Assembly: GCA_014529385.2 (NCBI GenBank) | Contig: CM043947.1 | Location: 103,939,811 to 104,003,810, forward strand | DNA from: Adiantum capillus-veneris | Lineage: Eukaryota; Streptophyta; Polypodiopsida; Polypodiales; Pteridaceae | Reading direction: 5' to 3' | DNA length: 64,000 nt | Part shown: positions 36,629 through 46,631 of the stretch, in pieces | Numbering within the stretch: the stretch's first letter is position 1 | Layout of the letters: the number at the start of each line of letters is the position of its first letter | Notes under the pieces: generated by a model | Seen by the model: the letters and a program-made list of their open reading frames with translations, nothing else | Told to the model about the DNA's origin: nothing | Database searches by the model: none | Made by a program: the position numbers and the translations under genes

Positions 36629-38120
36629 GGAAATGGCCTATGAACTTTGAGAATAGCAAAATTAAGAGAACTAGAGTGAGCATTTTTATGAGAACATAGA
36701 GGGTGAACTTAATTAGCGGTAGCAACATAACCATTATACTTAATTAACTTGGCATGAATAATTCTTTTGCAAGAGAGAGTTTTAGAGAACTTGAAAACAA
36801 TTGAAGACCGGATTTATGTGGAGTCCACCCCCCTCGAATAGGCTTTTGTACCATAGATTCTCCCATAAAGAGAGACTTGATGGAATACAATCTTTGGTTT
36901 CCTTGAGACCTAGGTGATGCAATGAAGATGGAAAACTTCATGCATCACAAGCATAACATAACCTTTGTAAAAAAATTAACCATCTCCGTCGGCCTCAGTC
37001 CCAATGCCTCAAACAACTTTGAAGGTGGAGAGAGCGAGGAATGAGGGTAGGGAAGAGGAAAAAGAAAAATTCACATGAGAAAGAAATAGTTCCTCACTTA
37101 TCATCACTCTTCTTGCTTAACATAGCATAATAGCATAGTAATGAAGATGGAAAAAATTGGCAAGTTTAAGGATTGAAGCATGGCTCCTTGTTGGATTTGC
37201 ATTCCATAGCCAAGAGGGTTGGTGTAGGCTCTCAACTTCTCAACAAGCTTGGAGAAGGAGATGTAGTTCTTGCACTTTGACAAGTAAGAATGAGCATGAG
37301 AGTGTGTGCGAGTGTGTGGGAGGCAGTATCCTTGCAAGCAAGCCCCCTCCTTGCTTGGGTCGACCCCCTCTCTGTAGCTCATGCATGAAGATCATTGGCT
37401 CTCTCAAGCCTATCCAATCAAAATCTTGGGTCCATTCAAGCAGTAGGGGTAGTCTTTGGACAAGTGTCCTCTTTTCCCTTTTGCAAGAGAGGACTTGATA
37501 AATGCTTAGAAAATTAATTTATTCAACTAAAATCTTATTGACACTTTTAGAGGCCAACCAATAGGCTTTAGTCACCTTATGAGGGGAACATGGAGAGGAA
37601 CTTGACATGTGTCCTTGTTGCTTCTTTAGACTAGGCTTGCCTTGTGTGAGGGTGTGTGTGTCCTCTCTCATGCCCCTACAATTAGGGCTTTCCCCCCCAT
37701 GAGTAGGGATCTTGGTTGACTTTGGGAACACCTTAAGCCCCTCAAGCACCTTAGTCATGGAGCACCTTAAGCACTTTACTCTTAAAGAACCTTCGTCAGC
37801 AAGCACGACAAGCACCTCAAGCTTGGGTTGGGTTCCCACCTCAAACATAGCCCTAGATTGCCTAAGGTCTAAGGACTTTTAACACTAACCTTTGGAGGTC
37901 TTTAATAAAGCTAAACTAAGGTCTTTAAGCTCCATTAGCTAGCATTTCTCTTTGACAGACCATCTCTCATTTGTACCCCTTTAACGTTGGCCCCATGTTG
38001 AGATAGATCCATTTGCACATGTCTATATTCTAACCCTTGTTCCATTTATTCTCCCACATTAAATGATCAGTTTAATATGAGAAAATCATTTGAGTTGGTT
38101 AGATATTAGATTTTATGACA
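36626..38120 (-). repeat. LTR of the minus-strand fragment
   Basis: It reads TGTCATAAAATCTAATATC on the minus strand from 38,120 and aligns with the 5' LTR at 53,639-55,252 along its length, down to the TTCTCAAAGTTCATAGGCC end near 36,626. It is about 1.5 kb against 1.6 kb. The GAGGTGCTT minisatellite region is shorter and more degenerate here (37,735-37,830). Confidence 0.85.
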
Positions 38121-38559
38121 TTACATCTCTCTTGAAATCATATCGTTCTCGACTATGAGGTAGAAGAGATAAAACCTTAGTCATTAGTCTATATTTCTTA
38201 GTGGGTAGAGGATCCCTTTTTATCCTACGACATCATTCCGAGATGGATGACTAATCCATTTAGGGCTTGGGAGACTTAGCTGCCGCAAGCATGTCTACTC
38301 TTGAGTCCATTTCATTATCCCAAAGTAGAGTGACAAATTCTACTTGGTGTTTGAGAGACTTCATCATCACAAACATGATTCTAAGCATGCATACTACTTA
38401 AATTTGTGCACAAGAACAAGAGAATTAGTCTTATAAGACAAAAACATGGATCATTTAAAAGAAACATGTTCATTTTCTTACTCTAATGTAGCATTGTAAG
38501 CATTGACAAGGTTCATACTATCCTTAAGCTATATTCCTTGCATCCATCTAGCATCTTCA

Positions 38560-38770
38560 AAAGGATAATTTTTGAACTCAATAAGATACCGTTAGATAAT
38601 CTTACCATGTCGTAGTACCTTGTCTTCACGCCGAAGGGATAACTTCGGGTTGTAGCACCTCTTCTTGGTCACCGATTTCTGGGGGGTCTTCAATAATTGG
38701 TTCTGTTGGTGGCTCTCTTTTGTAGGGCTTAAATATGCCCACATGAAACACTATGAAAATCTATAATTGT
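38560..38770 (-). pseudogene. Chromovirus pol tail fragment
   Basis: The minus strand matches about 60,180-60,390 of the intact element: LLKPYK-type end of the integrase, the acidic EDP linker, and the EEVLQPEVIPS-like entry into the chromodomain. Small gaps and stops are present. The homology fades near 38,770, which marks the truncation. Confidence 0.75.
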
Positions 38771-39129
38771 TTACCACGGACTTTTATCGCGTTTTGTAGA
38801 GAGAAGGTCCAAAAATCAGCTAGAGAGGGAAGAGAGAGGAGGGCAGAGGGGGGTTGTATTTAAATTTTATCACGATTATTAACCCCCCCACCCCCCTCAA
38901 ATTTTGGTGTTCCCTCCTCTCAATAAAAACTAAAGTATGTTATATGATTTTTTAAATTTTTTTAAAAAAGATATGAAAACATGAAACAATAGTTAGCTAT
39001 CTAGGATTACACTTGGTTACAGCTAAACTAATCATTGTCACTTGATTAACATAATTGAGCATGTTCACAAAACTAGAGAGAGGAAGAGGGAGAGAGAGAG
39101 ATGAATGGATTACATGACCAAAAATTTTC
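38771..39129. other. Spacer with purine- and C-rich tracts
   Basis: The spacer contains a G/A-rich stretch (38,815-38,855), a C-run patch (38,884-38,898) and AT-rich sequence, and lies between two transposon remnants. Nothing else is recognised. Confidence 0.5.
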
Positions 39130-39152
39130 ATAACTTAAAGTATGCAAAATGT

Positions 39153-39431
39153 TTATGAATCATCTTCCAAAAGATCCCTACAAGAAGCATCATCCAATTC
39201 TAAGCCCATGGCTCCTAAATCAATAAAGAGAGAAACGGAATTGTCGTTTGTGGATGCATTGGCTTCATCATCTTTGAATTCGTGATCCTCCATCTCATCA
39301 TCTTCATCATCATGACAATCATCCTTGCTAAGACTTTCTGTCGCTGGATTGGATTCATCGAACTCCCTCTCCCCTGTCTCCCCCTCATCCAAAGTAGGAG
39401 GTGGAAGAGGGTCGAAGATGGGACTCTCCAC
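39153..39431 (-). pseudogene. CACTA transposase acidic C-terminal tail
   Basis: A 92-codon frame is very rich in Asp and Glu (DDCHDDEDDEMEDHEF and DLLEDDS). It follows the DUF4216-like piece after an intron-sized gap, the place where TNP2-type proteins carry a variable acidic tail. It would be the last exon. Its first Met need not be a start. Confidence 0.5.
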
Positions 39432-39627
39432 TTAATTAGTGGAAAAAATGGTTCTCCCCCGAGGTGTTACAGGAATTAGGAACCAAAGTTGTTTGTTGAT
39501 GGATTGTTGGGATATAGATGACCTATAAAAGAGAATCTCAAAGTTAATAACATTGGTATAATTAATGTTACAAGCAAATAAGATAAAAAAAGGTTGTCGC
39601 TCACCTGCTCACAATTACGCGGTAAAA

Positions 39628-39894
39628 CTAAATTGTCATACCTCCCTGTTGATACACACTAGAGTCCACCATGCAGAGGCCATTCTCATGTCGTTTAGAC
39701 ACATTTGCAAACCACTTGCACTTGAAGATGAAGTTATGAAAGGTTCTAAAATTAACGTTTAGTGTCCTTTCAATAGTTCCACAGTACTTGGCTTGATCAC
39801 TATCTATGTCAAAGTTGCCCATGATGCCACAATCCATGGTGGTTCTACGCTTGTCAATATGGCGCGTACAAAAGTGATGACCCTTTGACCACAT
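39628..39894 (-). pseudogene. CACTA transposase DUF4216-like piece
   Basis: The frame contains DQAKYCGTIERTLNVNFRTF and then NFIFKCKWFANV, matching the DUF4216 pattern (YYG-I-x-x-I-x-x-DY then VVLFKCxW). A ENGLCMVD segment follows, where family members have a G-x-x-x-V/F run. DUF4216 lies near the C-terminus of TNP2 transposases. Confidence 0.7.
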
Positions 39895-40031
39895 AGAGTT
39901 AAAGGAAAGACACTACAAAATAGGAAAATATCTTTTATCAAATACAAAGATAAAATCAAGAAAAAACTTTACAATATGTTTTAGGTATATGAGTACTCTA
40001 CCTTTGGTACACAGCCTCGTGCATACTCCCA

Positions 40032-40391
40032 TTATTTGTTGGTGATGTCTTCTCTGCGTGCTTTTTCTTCGATCATTCTCCCATGATTCCAATCCGCACT
40101 AATGAGATATGGGAAACATGCAAGGTGTCTAGGCATTAGGGGTGCCCTCCTTCCTCCATGTGCTTGTTTCCATGCTTCTCTCTCTTGCAAACGCCTTGCC
40201 TTTGCCATTGTCCACAAGTCCACCCACTTGGTCATAACCTTTGCATTGAGAATACAAAATTTATTGACCACTCGGGATAGATTCATATCCATGTTAAATA
40301 GTTTTCTCTTTCCACTTGGCAAGCGTGAAGTTATTCTTGCATCTTCCTTGTCTGACCACATGCAAGGCATTGAAGAATCAACTTGTGCCAA
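40032..40391 (-). pseudogene. CACTA transposase linker segment
   Basis: This 119-codon open stretch lies between the DUF4218-like and DUF4216-like pieces on the same strand. It contains MTKWVDLWTMAKARRLQERE and a HLACFPYLISADWN segment. I do not recognise a named domain. It is assigned to the transposase by position and strand. Confidence 0.4.
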
Positions 40392-40716
40392 ATACTATGA
40401 GATGTAAACAAATGCCTCTTGCACGATGCACCCTTCCACATGCATGCCTCTGGTTGAGACTGTAGCCCACAAAATATTTGAGAGTCTTTAAAACCCTCTC
40501 TAAGAAGAACATCCATTGTGTGTGCACCATTCCACATATAGTGATCTCCTCCATCACGTGAATCAAGAGGTGAATTTGACTAAGAAGGACCAATCGAGGA
40601 AATGCATCCTCAATGGCACACACAGTTTCTGTTGAAAGTGTTTGAGCAACAAGGATAACATCTATTTCAATTTCCTTGGAGCTCACAAATCTACAAGAAA
40701 ACACACAAGGATACAC
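40378..40716 (-). pseudogene. CACTA transposase DUF4218-like piece
   Basis: It reads FPRLVLLSQIHLLIHVMEEI then ICGMVHTQWMFFLERVLKTLK, closely following the DUF4218 pattern (FPP-x-F-F-D-x-M-x-H-L-x-x-H-L-x-E-E, then G-P-V-x-x-R-W-M-Y-x-x-E-R-x-L-x-x-L-K). It is the strongest evidence that this is a TNP2-type CACTA remnant. The start is an exon edge rather than a true Met. Confidence 0.78.
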
Positions 40717-40943
40717 TTATTAGTGCTAGTTGAGATTATTGTGTACATTAAAAAAGTGTAGTTGAGTGGAGTCTTGTGGTGTACCTTATTAGCCCTCCAA
40801 GTTTGAAAATAGCATCCCTGACTTTCTTGTCCCGACATATACACATACTCACTAGCAGAATGAACTACAATATAAATTGGGAAAAGGGAAAGTGAGATAA
40901 AGTCATACACACAAACTATAGATAGAATAGGGAGAGGGACATT

Positions 40944-41081
40944 GCCTGAATCATTTTGTGCCAATCATGGGACTTCAACCCATACAATTGAATGCTTCCA
41001 CCCTTATTTGCTTTTGTGAAAGATCCCTTTAGCGACCTCATGTATCCTATTGGTGTGCGAATAGATGCAATGGTACCCTTT
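40944..41081 (-). pseudogene. CACTA transposase exon cut by an LTR
   Basis: The minus strand reads IRTPIGYMRSLKGSFTKA and then LYGLKSHDWHKMIQ, equivalent to the conserved L-x-G-(L/M)-K-S-H-D-C-H box of TNP2 proteins. Going upstream the frame is open right up to 41,081, where the 5' LTR of the next element starts. The break is therefore an insertion site. Confidence 0.75.
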
Positions 41082-41992
41082 TGTTAGCAGCAAGCTAACA
41101 CGGATACCATTTTTCGGAGTTCTCATTGTAAAACACTTATTATTTTGATAAATTGAGAATATTGTAACTCATATTTGCTCGAATAAACTTTGTAATTAAT
41201 GAGCCGGGGCTACAAGCTTCCAGATTGTATCAACCTGTCATTACCTATCTTTGGTAGAACTCCCAGATTATTAGTTTTGACCACCAAAAACTTTGGCTAA
41301 GGTGTAAAAGCCAATTTTTGTAAGTTACTTTTCAAGTTTTGGATAATAAAATACACAGCATGAGCTAACGATGCTCATTCCTCTCCTTCTCGCGCTTCCT
41401 ACTCCCTCCCTGGTTGTCACATTGCAGTCGCGTTTGTTGCATTGCAACCGCAAGTAAGAGCTCTATGCATTGACGTAAACACATCACAGTAATTCGTAGC
41501 TTTTGGCGTCACCGACCCGCGGCTTAATTTCATCATAACTAGGAATTTACACTTTCAAATAAAAAACTAAGCATAGGCAGGGTATTGGGGCATCATTGCT
41601 AAGCATTTAGATGCATTCTGAGTCGAAAACGATTAGGTCAAAAATCCATTGCTGTTAATAATCGCGATTTTGGAACTTGACCTAGAGTGGGATTTGAGAC
41701 CATAAGCATGTGTGCTTAGGTCTTATAAACATGTCCTAGAAGTTTCATTACGTTTGGATGTCATTTGATGCTGTAACAAATGTGATTTATTTGCCGAGGA
41801 GCGATTGACTTTTGGTGATTTCAGTCACTTGAGTGTAGCTTGAGTTAGATGTGAGTTGTTAGTTGTTTTTTGAGAGATTGACAACCTCTTATAGCCTCTA
41901 TGCACTAGTCGAGTCAGGTTCGTCCCATGGATTGATAATTTAATCGTGGTTCTCGTTAATACTATAATAAGATAGGATGGTGAGGTTAGACA
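41082..41992 (+). repeat. 5' LTR of the Athila/Tat-like element
   Basis: It starts TGTTAGCAGCAAGC right after the truncated CACTA exon and ends GGTTAGACA, 13 bp before the primer site: about 911 bp. The start is set by the loss of CACTA coding sequence and the TG. The end is set by the CA before the primer site and is less certain because no second LTR copy is available for comparison. Confidence 0.65.
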
Positions 41993-42005
41993 TGCGTCCC
42001 AAATT

Positions 42006-42025
42006 TGGCTCCATTGCCGGGGATC
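42006..42025 (+). other. Primer binding site (tRNA-Asp type)
   Basis: TGGCTCCATTGCCGGGGATC matches the TGGCGCCGTTGCCGGGGA site used by Athila/Tat elements, complementary to the 3' end of tRNA-Asp, except at two positions. This is one of the best lineage markers in the window. Confidence 0.85.
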
Positions 42026-42192
42026 GAAGAGACCTAAACTACGGAAAAACACGAGCGTCTTGTGAAGTTATCCTTTAACTTCCTCTAGGATCGCCTAGAG
42101 TTCAAAACTTTCTTTTAGAAACCACATAGCTTAAGATTGTCGTCTTTTGCTGTGTAGAGGTAGCTTGGAAATCGTACTTGCTGAGTGCCTTT

Positions 42193-42505
42193 TGTAAAGT
42201 GTGAGCTTTGTCCTAAGGTGTGAGTCAAGGAGAGGTATCCCACATGCTGTGGAGCTAGGCTTTAGAGCTACTTAAAAGCTCATTTCATGAATGAATAAAT
42301 AACAACTTCATTTTGCAGTGCATGCTTGTCTATGGTGATCTTGTGCTAAGCTAAGTCAATACTCAAGATTGTGTTTATGAGTCCAAGCTAATTCTATCTT
42401 GGAACCTAATTCACTTGAGTGATAACCTTGCTTACACACACGCTCACACACTGATGCTATGTTTCTCTTTCATCCACCCTAGCTAGCACGATCCAATTCC
42501 TAACA
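42193..42505 (+). repeat. 5' LTR of the small element
   Basis: 313 bp, starting TGTAAAGTGTGAGC and ending TTCCTAACA. An AATAAA signal occurs in GAATGAATAAATAAC, as expected for 3'-end formation in the R region. Confidence 0.93.
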
Positions 42506-42506
42506 T

Positions 42507-42520
42507 TTGGTATCAGAGCC
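42507..42520 (+). other. Primer binding site (initiator tRNA-Met type)
   Basis: TTGGTATCAGAGCC immediately follows the LTR end with a 1-bp gap. This is the classic plant copia/gypsy Met priming site. Confidence 0.88.
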
Positions 42521-43764
42521 ATGGTATGCTAGCTAGAATTGTCATTATGCATTAGTGTGTGTTAATCATTAGCATCTCCATTAGACCGATTAGCATTGCA
42601 TAATTGTTGTCACGGCCCATTAACAGTTTCATGGTTAAGTTGCATATCTCACTAATTAAGCACTAATCTAGCTATGTGGGGGCATGTCCTTGGAACACCC
42701 AAGAGGCCACTACCCTCCATGGCTAGGTAGACTTGATTAGGGAGAGGATTAGCATCATTTGAATTGCATTTTAGATTGCCTTTTTTGCATCAATTTTTGC
42801 ATCATTTTCCCCTTCAATTAAATTCATTAAACTCATTTTCTTTTTGCATTGTTCACGTCATCTCGAAGTGCTCGACGCAAGCTCTCCGTAGAGCCTTCAA
42901 GCTCTGCAATCTGAGCTCAAGAACATCTCAAACTCCATCCTCAAAATTTCCTAAAAATAGGTGTGTGTGTGAGTTTGTGTGGCAAAGTTCCTGCTGACTT
43001 CAGCTTAACACTTTGTTTTCCGGAGCCTTTCCACAAGCAAACACATGGCCTTGTTGGTTAGCTCAAATTAGTTAGTCCATTTGAAGCGAAGTCCAAGGCT
43101 CAAATCGGGTTGCCTAAATTTGGCAACCTGGGCGGACCCGAAACGGGTTCAAATTTAGCTTTTTTGCAGTGCTGGTGGGTCCGCAAGGGGGAGATCCCAC
43201 AACCGCGCGTGCGCCTTGACTTTTTTCCCGTCTGCCCGCGTGCCTGCCTGCTTGGTCGCGCTATCCGGAGCGTGCCCGCCCTTGTTGGGCCCCCCTTCCC
43301 ACGCTTGCTGAGGCCCGTCTTGCCCACTGGCATTAGCCGCCTATCCCACGACCTACTACTTTGGGGGCCCTTTCGGCTTCACAAGGAGCTCTTCAACAAA
43401 CACCCTAAGAGGAGCCCGTTCTCACGAGCTTGTTGCCTCAAATGCCTAACAAGAACTTTCTCCCACCAAACTGTAGCAAGGCACCCGAAAACTTTCAAAG
43501 CCTCAAAGGCATCAAAGAACTCCGAGTGGAAGAGATAAAGCAACCAAAGGCTTTGATATCAACAATTCTTGTCCAAAGAATTTCAAAAGGCTTCATCAAG
43601 ATTATCCAAAGCACTCAAAGAAAATATTCAAAGCATCACCAAGCATCCAAAGGAGCATTACTTCATTGTGAAGAGGGGCTTCACCGACAGTGAAGAGGAG
43701 CTTCACATTGAAGCAAAAATTCAAAGTACAAATTGAAATCTTGCAGCCAAGCACAACAACTTCT

Positions 43765-43845
43765 TGCAATGTATGTAATTGTATTTGTCTACATGGATGA
43801 CATTATGTTCTTTTGTAATGGGATAGACATTGGCATTGGAGAGTC
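43765..43845 (+). pseudogene. Copia-type RT active-site vestige
   Basis: The reading VFVYMDDIMFFCN resembles the YVDD-I-I box of copia reverse transcriptases. The frame stops soon after and flanking RT blocks are not readable. It is the only pol-like trace in the element. Confidence 0.45.
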
Positions 43846-44253
43846 TCCAAATTGCTAAGATCTCTCCATGTGTGAAGACTTTGTGACAAATTGTATGAGA
43901 AACTCCGCATGCTTGGGCTCTTGGAGTATGACCAAGATGGAAGAGAGCATTAATTTTTGCATAAACATTTTCATAGGATATTTTAGCATATTGTTGCATG
44001 TCATTATGACGCATGGAATAAAGCGTGATTGCACAACAAAGAGGGGGATAGAAGCACTCGTTCGAGGGGAGGATACGAAGTCAAAAACCATGAAGCAGTT
44101 CAAAGTAACAGCAGAAGCAAGGAAGGCCAGAGACCTGACAGAGGATCAACTCACATAGTAGAAGACAAAAAGGATGAAGACGAGAGCAACATTGTCTTTT
44201 ATGAAGATCCATTTTGAATATGCAGACTCTCTACTTATAGGGGAGGACTTTTT

Positions 44254-44400
44254 CCTGTGTGGATACCAGCTTATCATCCTGTGTGGACATCACCATCCTT
44301 TGTGGATTTTTCCTGTGTGGATCTTATCATCCTTTGTGGACTTTATTTTCCTGTGTGGATATCACCATCCTATGTGGATTTTGTTAGCCTGTGTGGATCA
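44254..44400 (+). repeat. Degenerate CCT(G/T)TGTGGAT repeats
   Basis: Seven occurrences of CCTNTGTGGA are spaced 16-26 bp apart just upstream of the polypurine tract and 3' LTR. They are separated by variants of TATCAT or TTTT. The 100-codon frame across them (44,174-44,476) reflects the repeat and is not a gene. Confidence 0.8.
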
Positions 44401-44432
44401 TGCATCTTCAGTATCTTGTCATAGTCCAAACC

Positions 44433-44444
44433 TCAAGGGGAGGA
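44433..44444 (+). other. Polypurine tract of the small element
   Basis: AAGGGGAGGA lies directly before the 3' LTR start (TGTAAAG at 44,446), the place where plus-strand priming occurs. Confidence 0.8.
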
Positions 44445-44445
44445 T

Positions 44446-44767
44446 TGTAAAGTGTGAGCTTTGTCCTAAGGTGTGAGTCAAGGAGAGGAGAGTGGATTTA
44501 TCCCACATGCTGTGGAGCAAGGCTATAGAGCTACTTAAAGCTCATTTCATGAATGAATAAACAACAACTTCATTTTGCACTACATGCTTGTCTATGGTGA
44601 GCTTGTGCTAAGCTAAGTCAATACTCAAGATTGTGTTTATGAGTCCAAGCTAATTCTATCTTGGAACCTAATTCACTTGAGTGATAACCTTGCTTACACA
44701 CACGCTCACACATTGACGATATGTTTCTGTTTCATCTACCCTAGCTAGCACGATCCAATTCCTAACA
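44446..44767 (+). repeat. 3' LTR of the small element
   Basis: 322 bp, the same ends as the 5' copy. It carries about 10-13 extra bases (GAGTGGATTT) after AAGGAGAGGA relative to the 5' LTR. The AATAAA signal is at 44,556. Confidence 0.93.
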
Positions 44768-44772
44768 CCTTT

Positions 44773-46000
44773 AGGATTGTAGGATTGTAGAAATAGATTA
44801 GGATTTTGAGAATGATTGGTAGACGAAACAAATCTTAAGATCAATGCTCAGAAAACCATCAAAGACAAGAAAACGAGTGTTTGTGGACACTTTCCACAAC
44901 CCCATTGCATGAGAATCTAGGAATAGGGTAAGTAGGGTCCGAGGTGGATTTCAAAACATTGCTTTCTCTGAAAGAATCAATTGTGAGTTGTTATTGGAAG
45001 TTGCAAACATTCAGGTCTATGACTAGAAATAGCACGAAAAGACTCAAAACCACTCAATTCTAATGAAGTGTAAGCTTAAAAGTTGTCTGAACCAGTTGAT
45101 AAGCTCAAGGACACTTCGAGGCAGTTGGAAAAAACTCAGATTATGTACTTTTTCTTGACATTTTAGGCTAAATTAAGTTTTGACTTGATTCATAGGCTTA
45201 AAATAGCTCATGTAAAGATTGTCTTTGAAAAAAAATGCAAAAAAGTGTTCATTTCAAGCCTAAAGTTAATAATCGTGATTATTACCTTTTAGCTCAGATT
45301 TTACCAAGGTTCATACCATTGACTCATTGCATGTGTACAAACAACTCTTGTGAAGGCACAAAGATTTGGATCACGAAACTGGCCAAAAATTGGGTAAAAA
45401 CTAAAGTTTGTACTGACTTTTTGAATCATGAGTGTAAATTTGGGAAAGTGAAATCAGAGTCTGGGGACACAAAATAGTTGATAAACTTGATCAGATTTTA
45501 TCCAAACTTGTTGAAACTTGTTCAGGGTCTTTAACAGGTTGTATACTTACCAAACCAATCCAAAAAGTGCAAACAACTAGCAAAATTAAATAATCGCAAT
45601 TATTTACTCTACTGCTACCGAGGGACATTAGTTTTGACTTTTAAACTTGTAATAATACAAAGCCACCGGGAAATTTTGGGTTCAGTCGGATCCAAATTGG
45701 TACATGTTCACTCAGTTTCCAGGTTGCAGATTAATCCTTTGATTTTTTGCTAAAGTCAAATCTAAAAGTTAGTTTAACTCCCATAGCTCGATTTGAAGTG
45801 ATACACATAGATCAATCACGAGAGTTAGCAAAAACTCTAATGTCTTTATAGAAGAATAGCTAACTTGATCAAATTTGTACAGGAATCAGATTGCAGACGA
45901 GGAATCGGTAGCTTGACAGAAAGTTGCATTCGAATCAAGTGGAATTTGATGTCAGGTCAATCCAAAGGTAAGTACTCTATCCAAGGCTTCATAAGTCTAT
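44773..46000 (+). other. Leader of the Athila/Tat-like element
   Basis: About 1.2 kb between the small element's right target duplication and the gag start. It has no coding capacity. The text is the AT-rich, CAAACTTG and GATCAAAT style of sequence common in leaders of such elements. A long untranslated leader fits this lineage. Confidence 0.6.
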
Positions 46001-46631
46001 ATGAACCTTAGATCTGGTCGTGTACTAGGAAATCAGGGCATACTCAGAGAAACCTCCAGTAGAGTATCCACGAAAGAAAGCGTTAATCAAGGCAATTCTT
46101 TGCACACAATTCTTGAAGAAGTCTCAGACACTTTATCAGATTCAACATCTGAAATGTTTTCTTACTCCATTCACTCAAAAACCGGAACGACAATGCGCTA
46201 TAAGCATATACTCTCTTTTTATAAGACTAACCACCATGGAGCTCAGGTTTATCTGCACCCTAATGAGGAGTATGCTATTCGCATTGATGACCATGGTATT
46301 GAGTTCGAAGAAGAGATTAGGACAAACAAACAAGAAAAAATGTACATGGACAGAAATGAAACTCAATATGTACATGGACAGAAATGAAACTCAATATGTA
46401 CAGGTCAAAAACCGTGATGTGATAGACAAATGGGGATTAGAAGTAAACACCATAATCTCAGATATGTCAGCAAAAGAAGGACCACCAACTTTAGAATTCA
46501 AGGGATACAATCAAGTAAATTTGAAGCCTTTGAAACGGCTTAGTACGGATAATCCTAGGATTGGAGTCTCTTGTTGGGAGAATAGAAACATAAAAGATCT
46601 TCTGTGGACTTCGCATGCTAAAGACAACTAA
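46001..46631 (+). pseudogene. Athila/Tat-like gag N-terminal part, frameshifted
   Basis: The frame opens with MNLRSGRV, a start often seen in plant gypsy gag-like frames. It runs to 46,387 in one frame; the same protein continues to 46,631 in another. The change is explained by a 28-bp tandem duplication (46,341-46,368 and 46,369-46,396), which shifts the frame by one. No named domain is recognisable in this part. It precedes the capsid-like core. Confidence 0.65.

Larger units (their letters stand above)
36626..38770 (-). mobile_element. Minus-strand 3' fragment of the 53.6-kb chromovirus family
   Basis: This is the reverse complement of the last part of the element at 53,639-61,499. From right to left it holds the integrase tail and chromodomain (about 38,560-38,770), the 3' untranslated part, the purine tract TTCAAGAGAGATGTAA (near 38,122-38,137), and an LTR from 38,120 to about 36,626. 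The order, the LTR start TGTCATAAAA and the TAGTCGAGAACGATATG tract all match, with many substitutions and indels. Gag, protease, RT, RNase H and most of integrase are absent. It is an older, 5'-truncated relative and shows what a full-length 3' LTR of this family looks like. Confidence 0.88.
39130..41081 (-). mobile_element. CACTA (En/Spm) transposon remnant, TNP2-type
   Basis: Exon-like minus-strand pieces run from right to left in the order of a plant TNP2 transposase: the end of the transposase domain (a GLKSHDWHKM box), a DUF4218-like piece, a linker, a DUF4216-like piece and an acidic C-terminal tail, separated by apparent introns. The N-terminal half is absent because an LTR begins at 41,082 in the middle of the coding sequence. 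Terminal inverted repeats were not identified. The CACTACAAAATAGG word near 39,912 is internal and is not taken as an end. Confidence 0.78.
42193..44767 (+). mobile_element. Small copia-like LTR retrotransposon with intact target duplication
   Basis: Both LTRs are present (42,193-42,505 and 44,446-44,767). The 5' LTR is followed by an initiator-Met type primer site and the 3' LTR is preceded by a polypurine tract. The element is flanked by the exact 5-bp duplication CCTTT (42,188-42,192 and 44,768-44,772). At 2,575 bp it is far too short to be autonomous. The interior has only a vestige of reverse transcriptase (a YMDD-like box near 43,790) and a purine- and GC-rich stretch of unknown origin. 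The two LTRs differ by about eleven substitutions and one 10-13-bp indel by eye, so the insertion is fairly old. It sits in the leader of the Athila/Tat-like element. Confidence 0.92.

Noticed and set aside
36429-36650. Arg-Glu repeat frame, with similar Ser-Leu and Arg-Glu frames at 19,330, 28,791, 28,810 and 30,451
   Set aside because: These are translations of (GA)n or (TC)n microsatellites.
39911-39925. CACTACAAAATAGG as a terminus of the CACTA remnant
   Set aside because: It lies between transposase exons, so it cannot be the end of that element.
43110-43538. 142-codon frame in the small LTR element
   Set aside because: It lies in the GC-rich interior, has no domain, and overlaps an equally open frame on the opposite strand. 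Treated as non-coding unless copies show conservation.
44174-44476. 100-codon frame with repeated CGYHHP-like text
   Set aside because: It is produced entirely by the CCT(G/T)TGTGGAT repeat and runs into the LTR.
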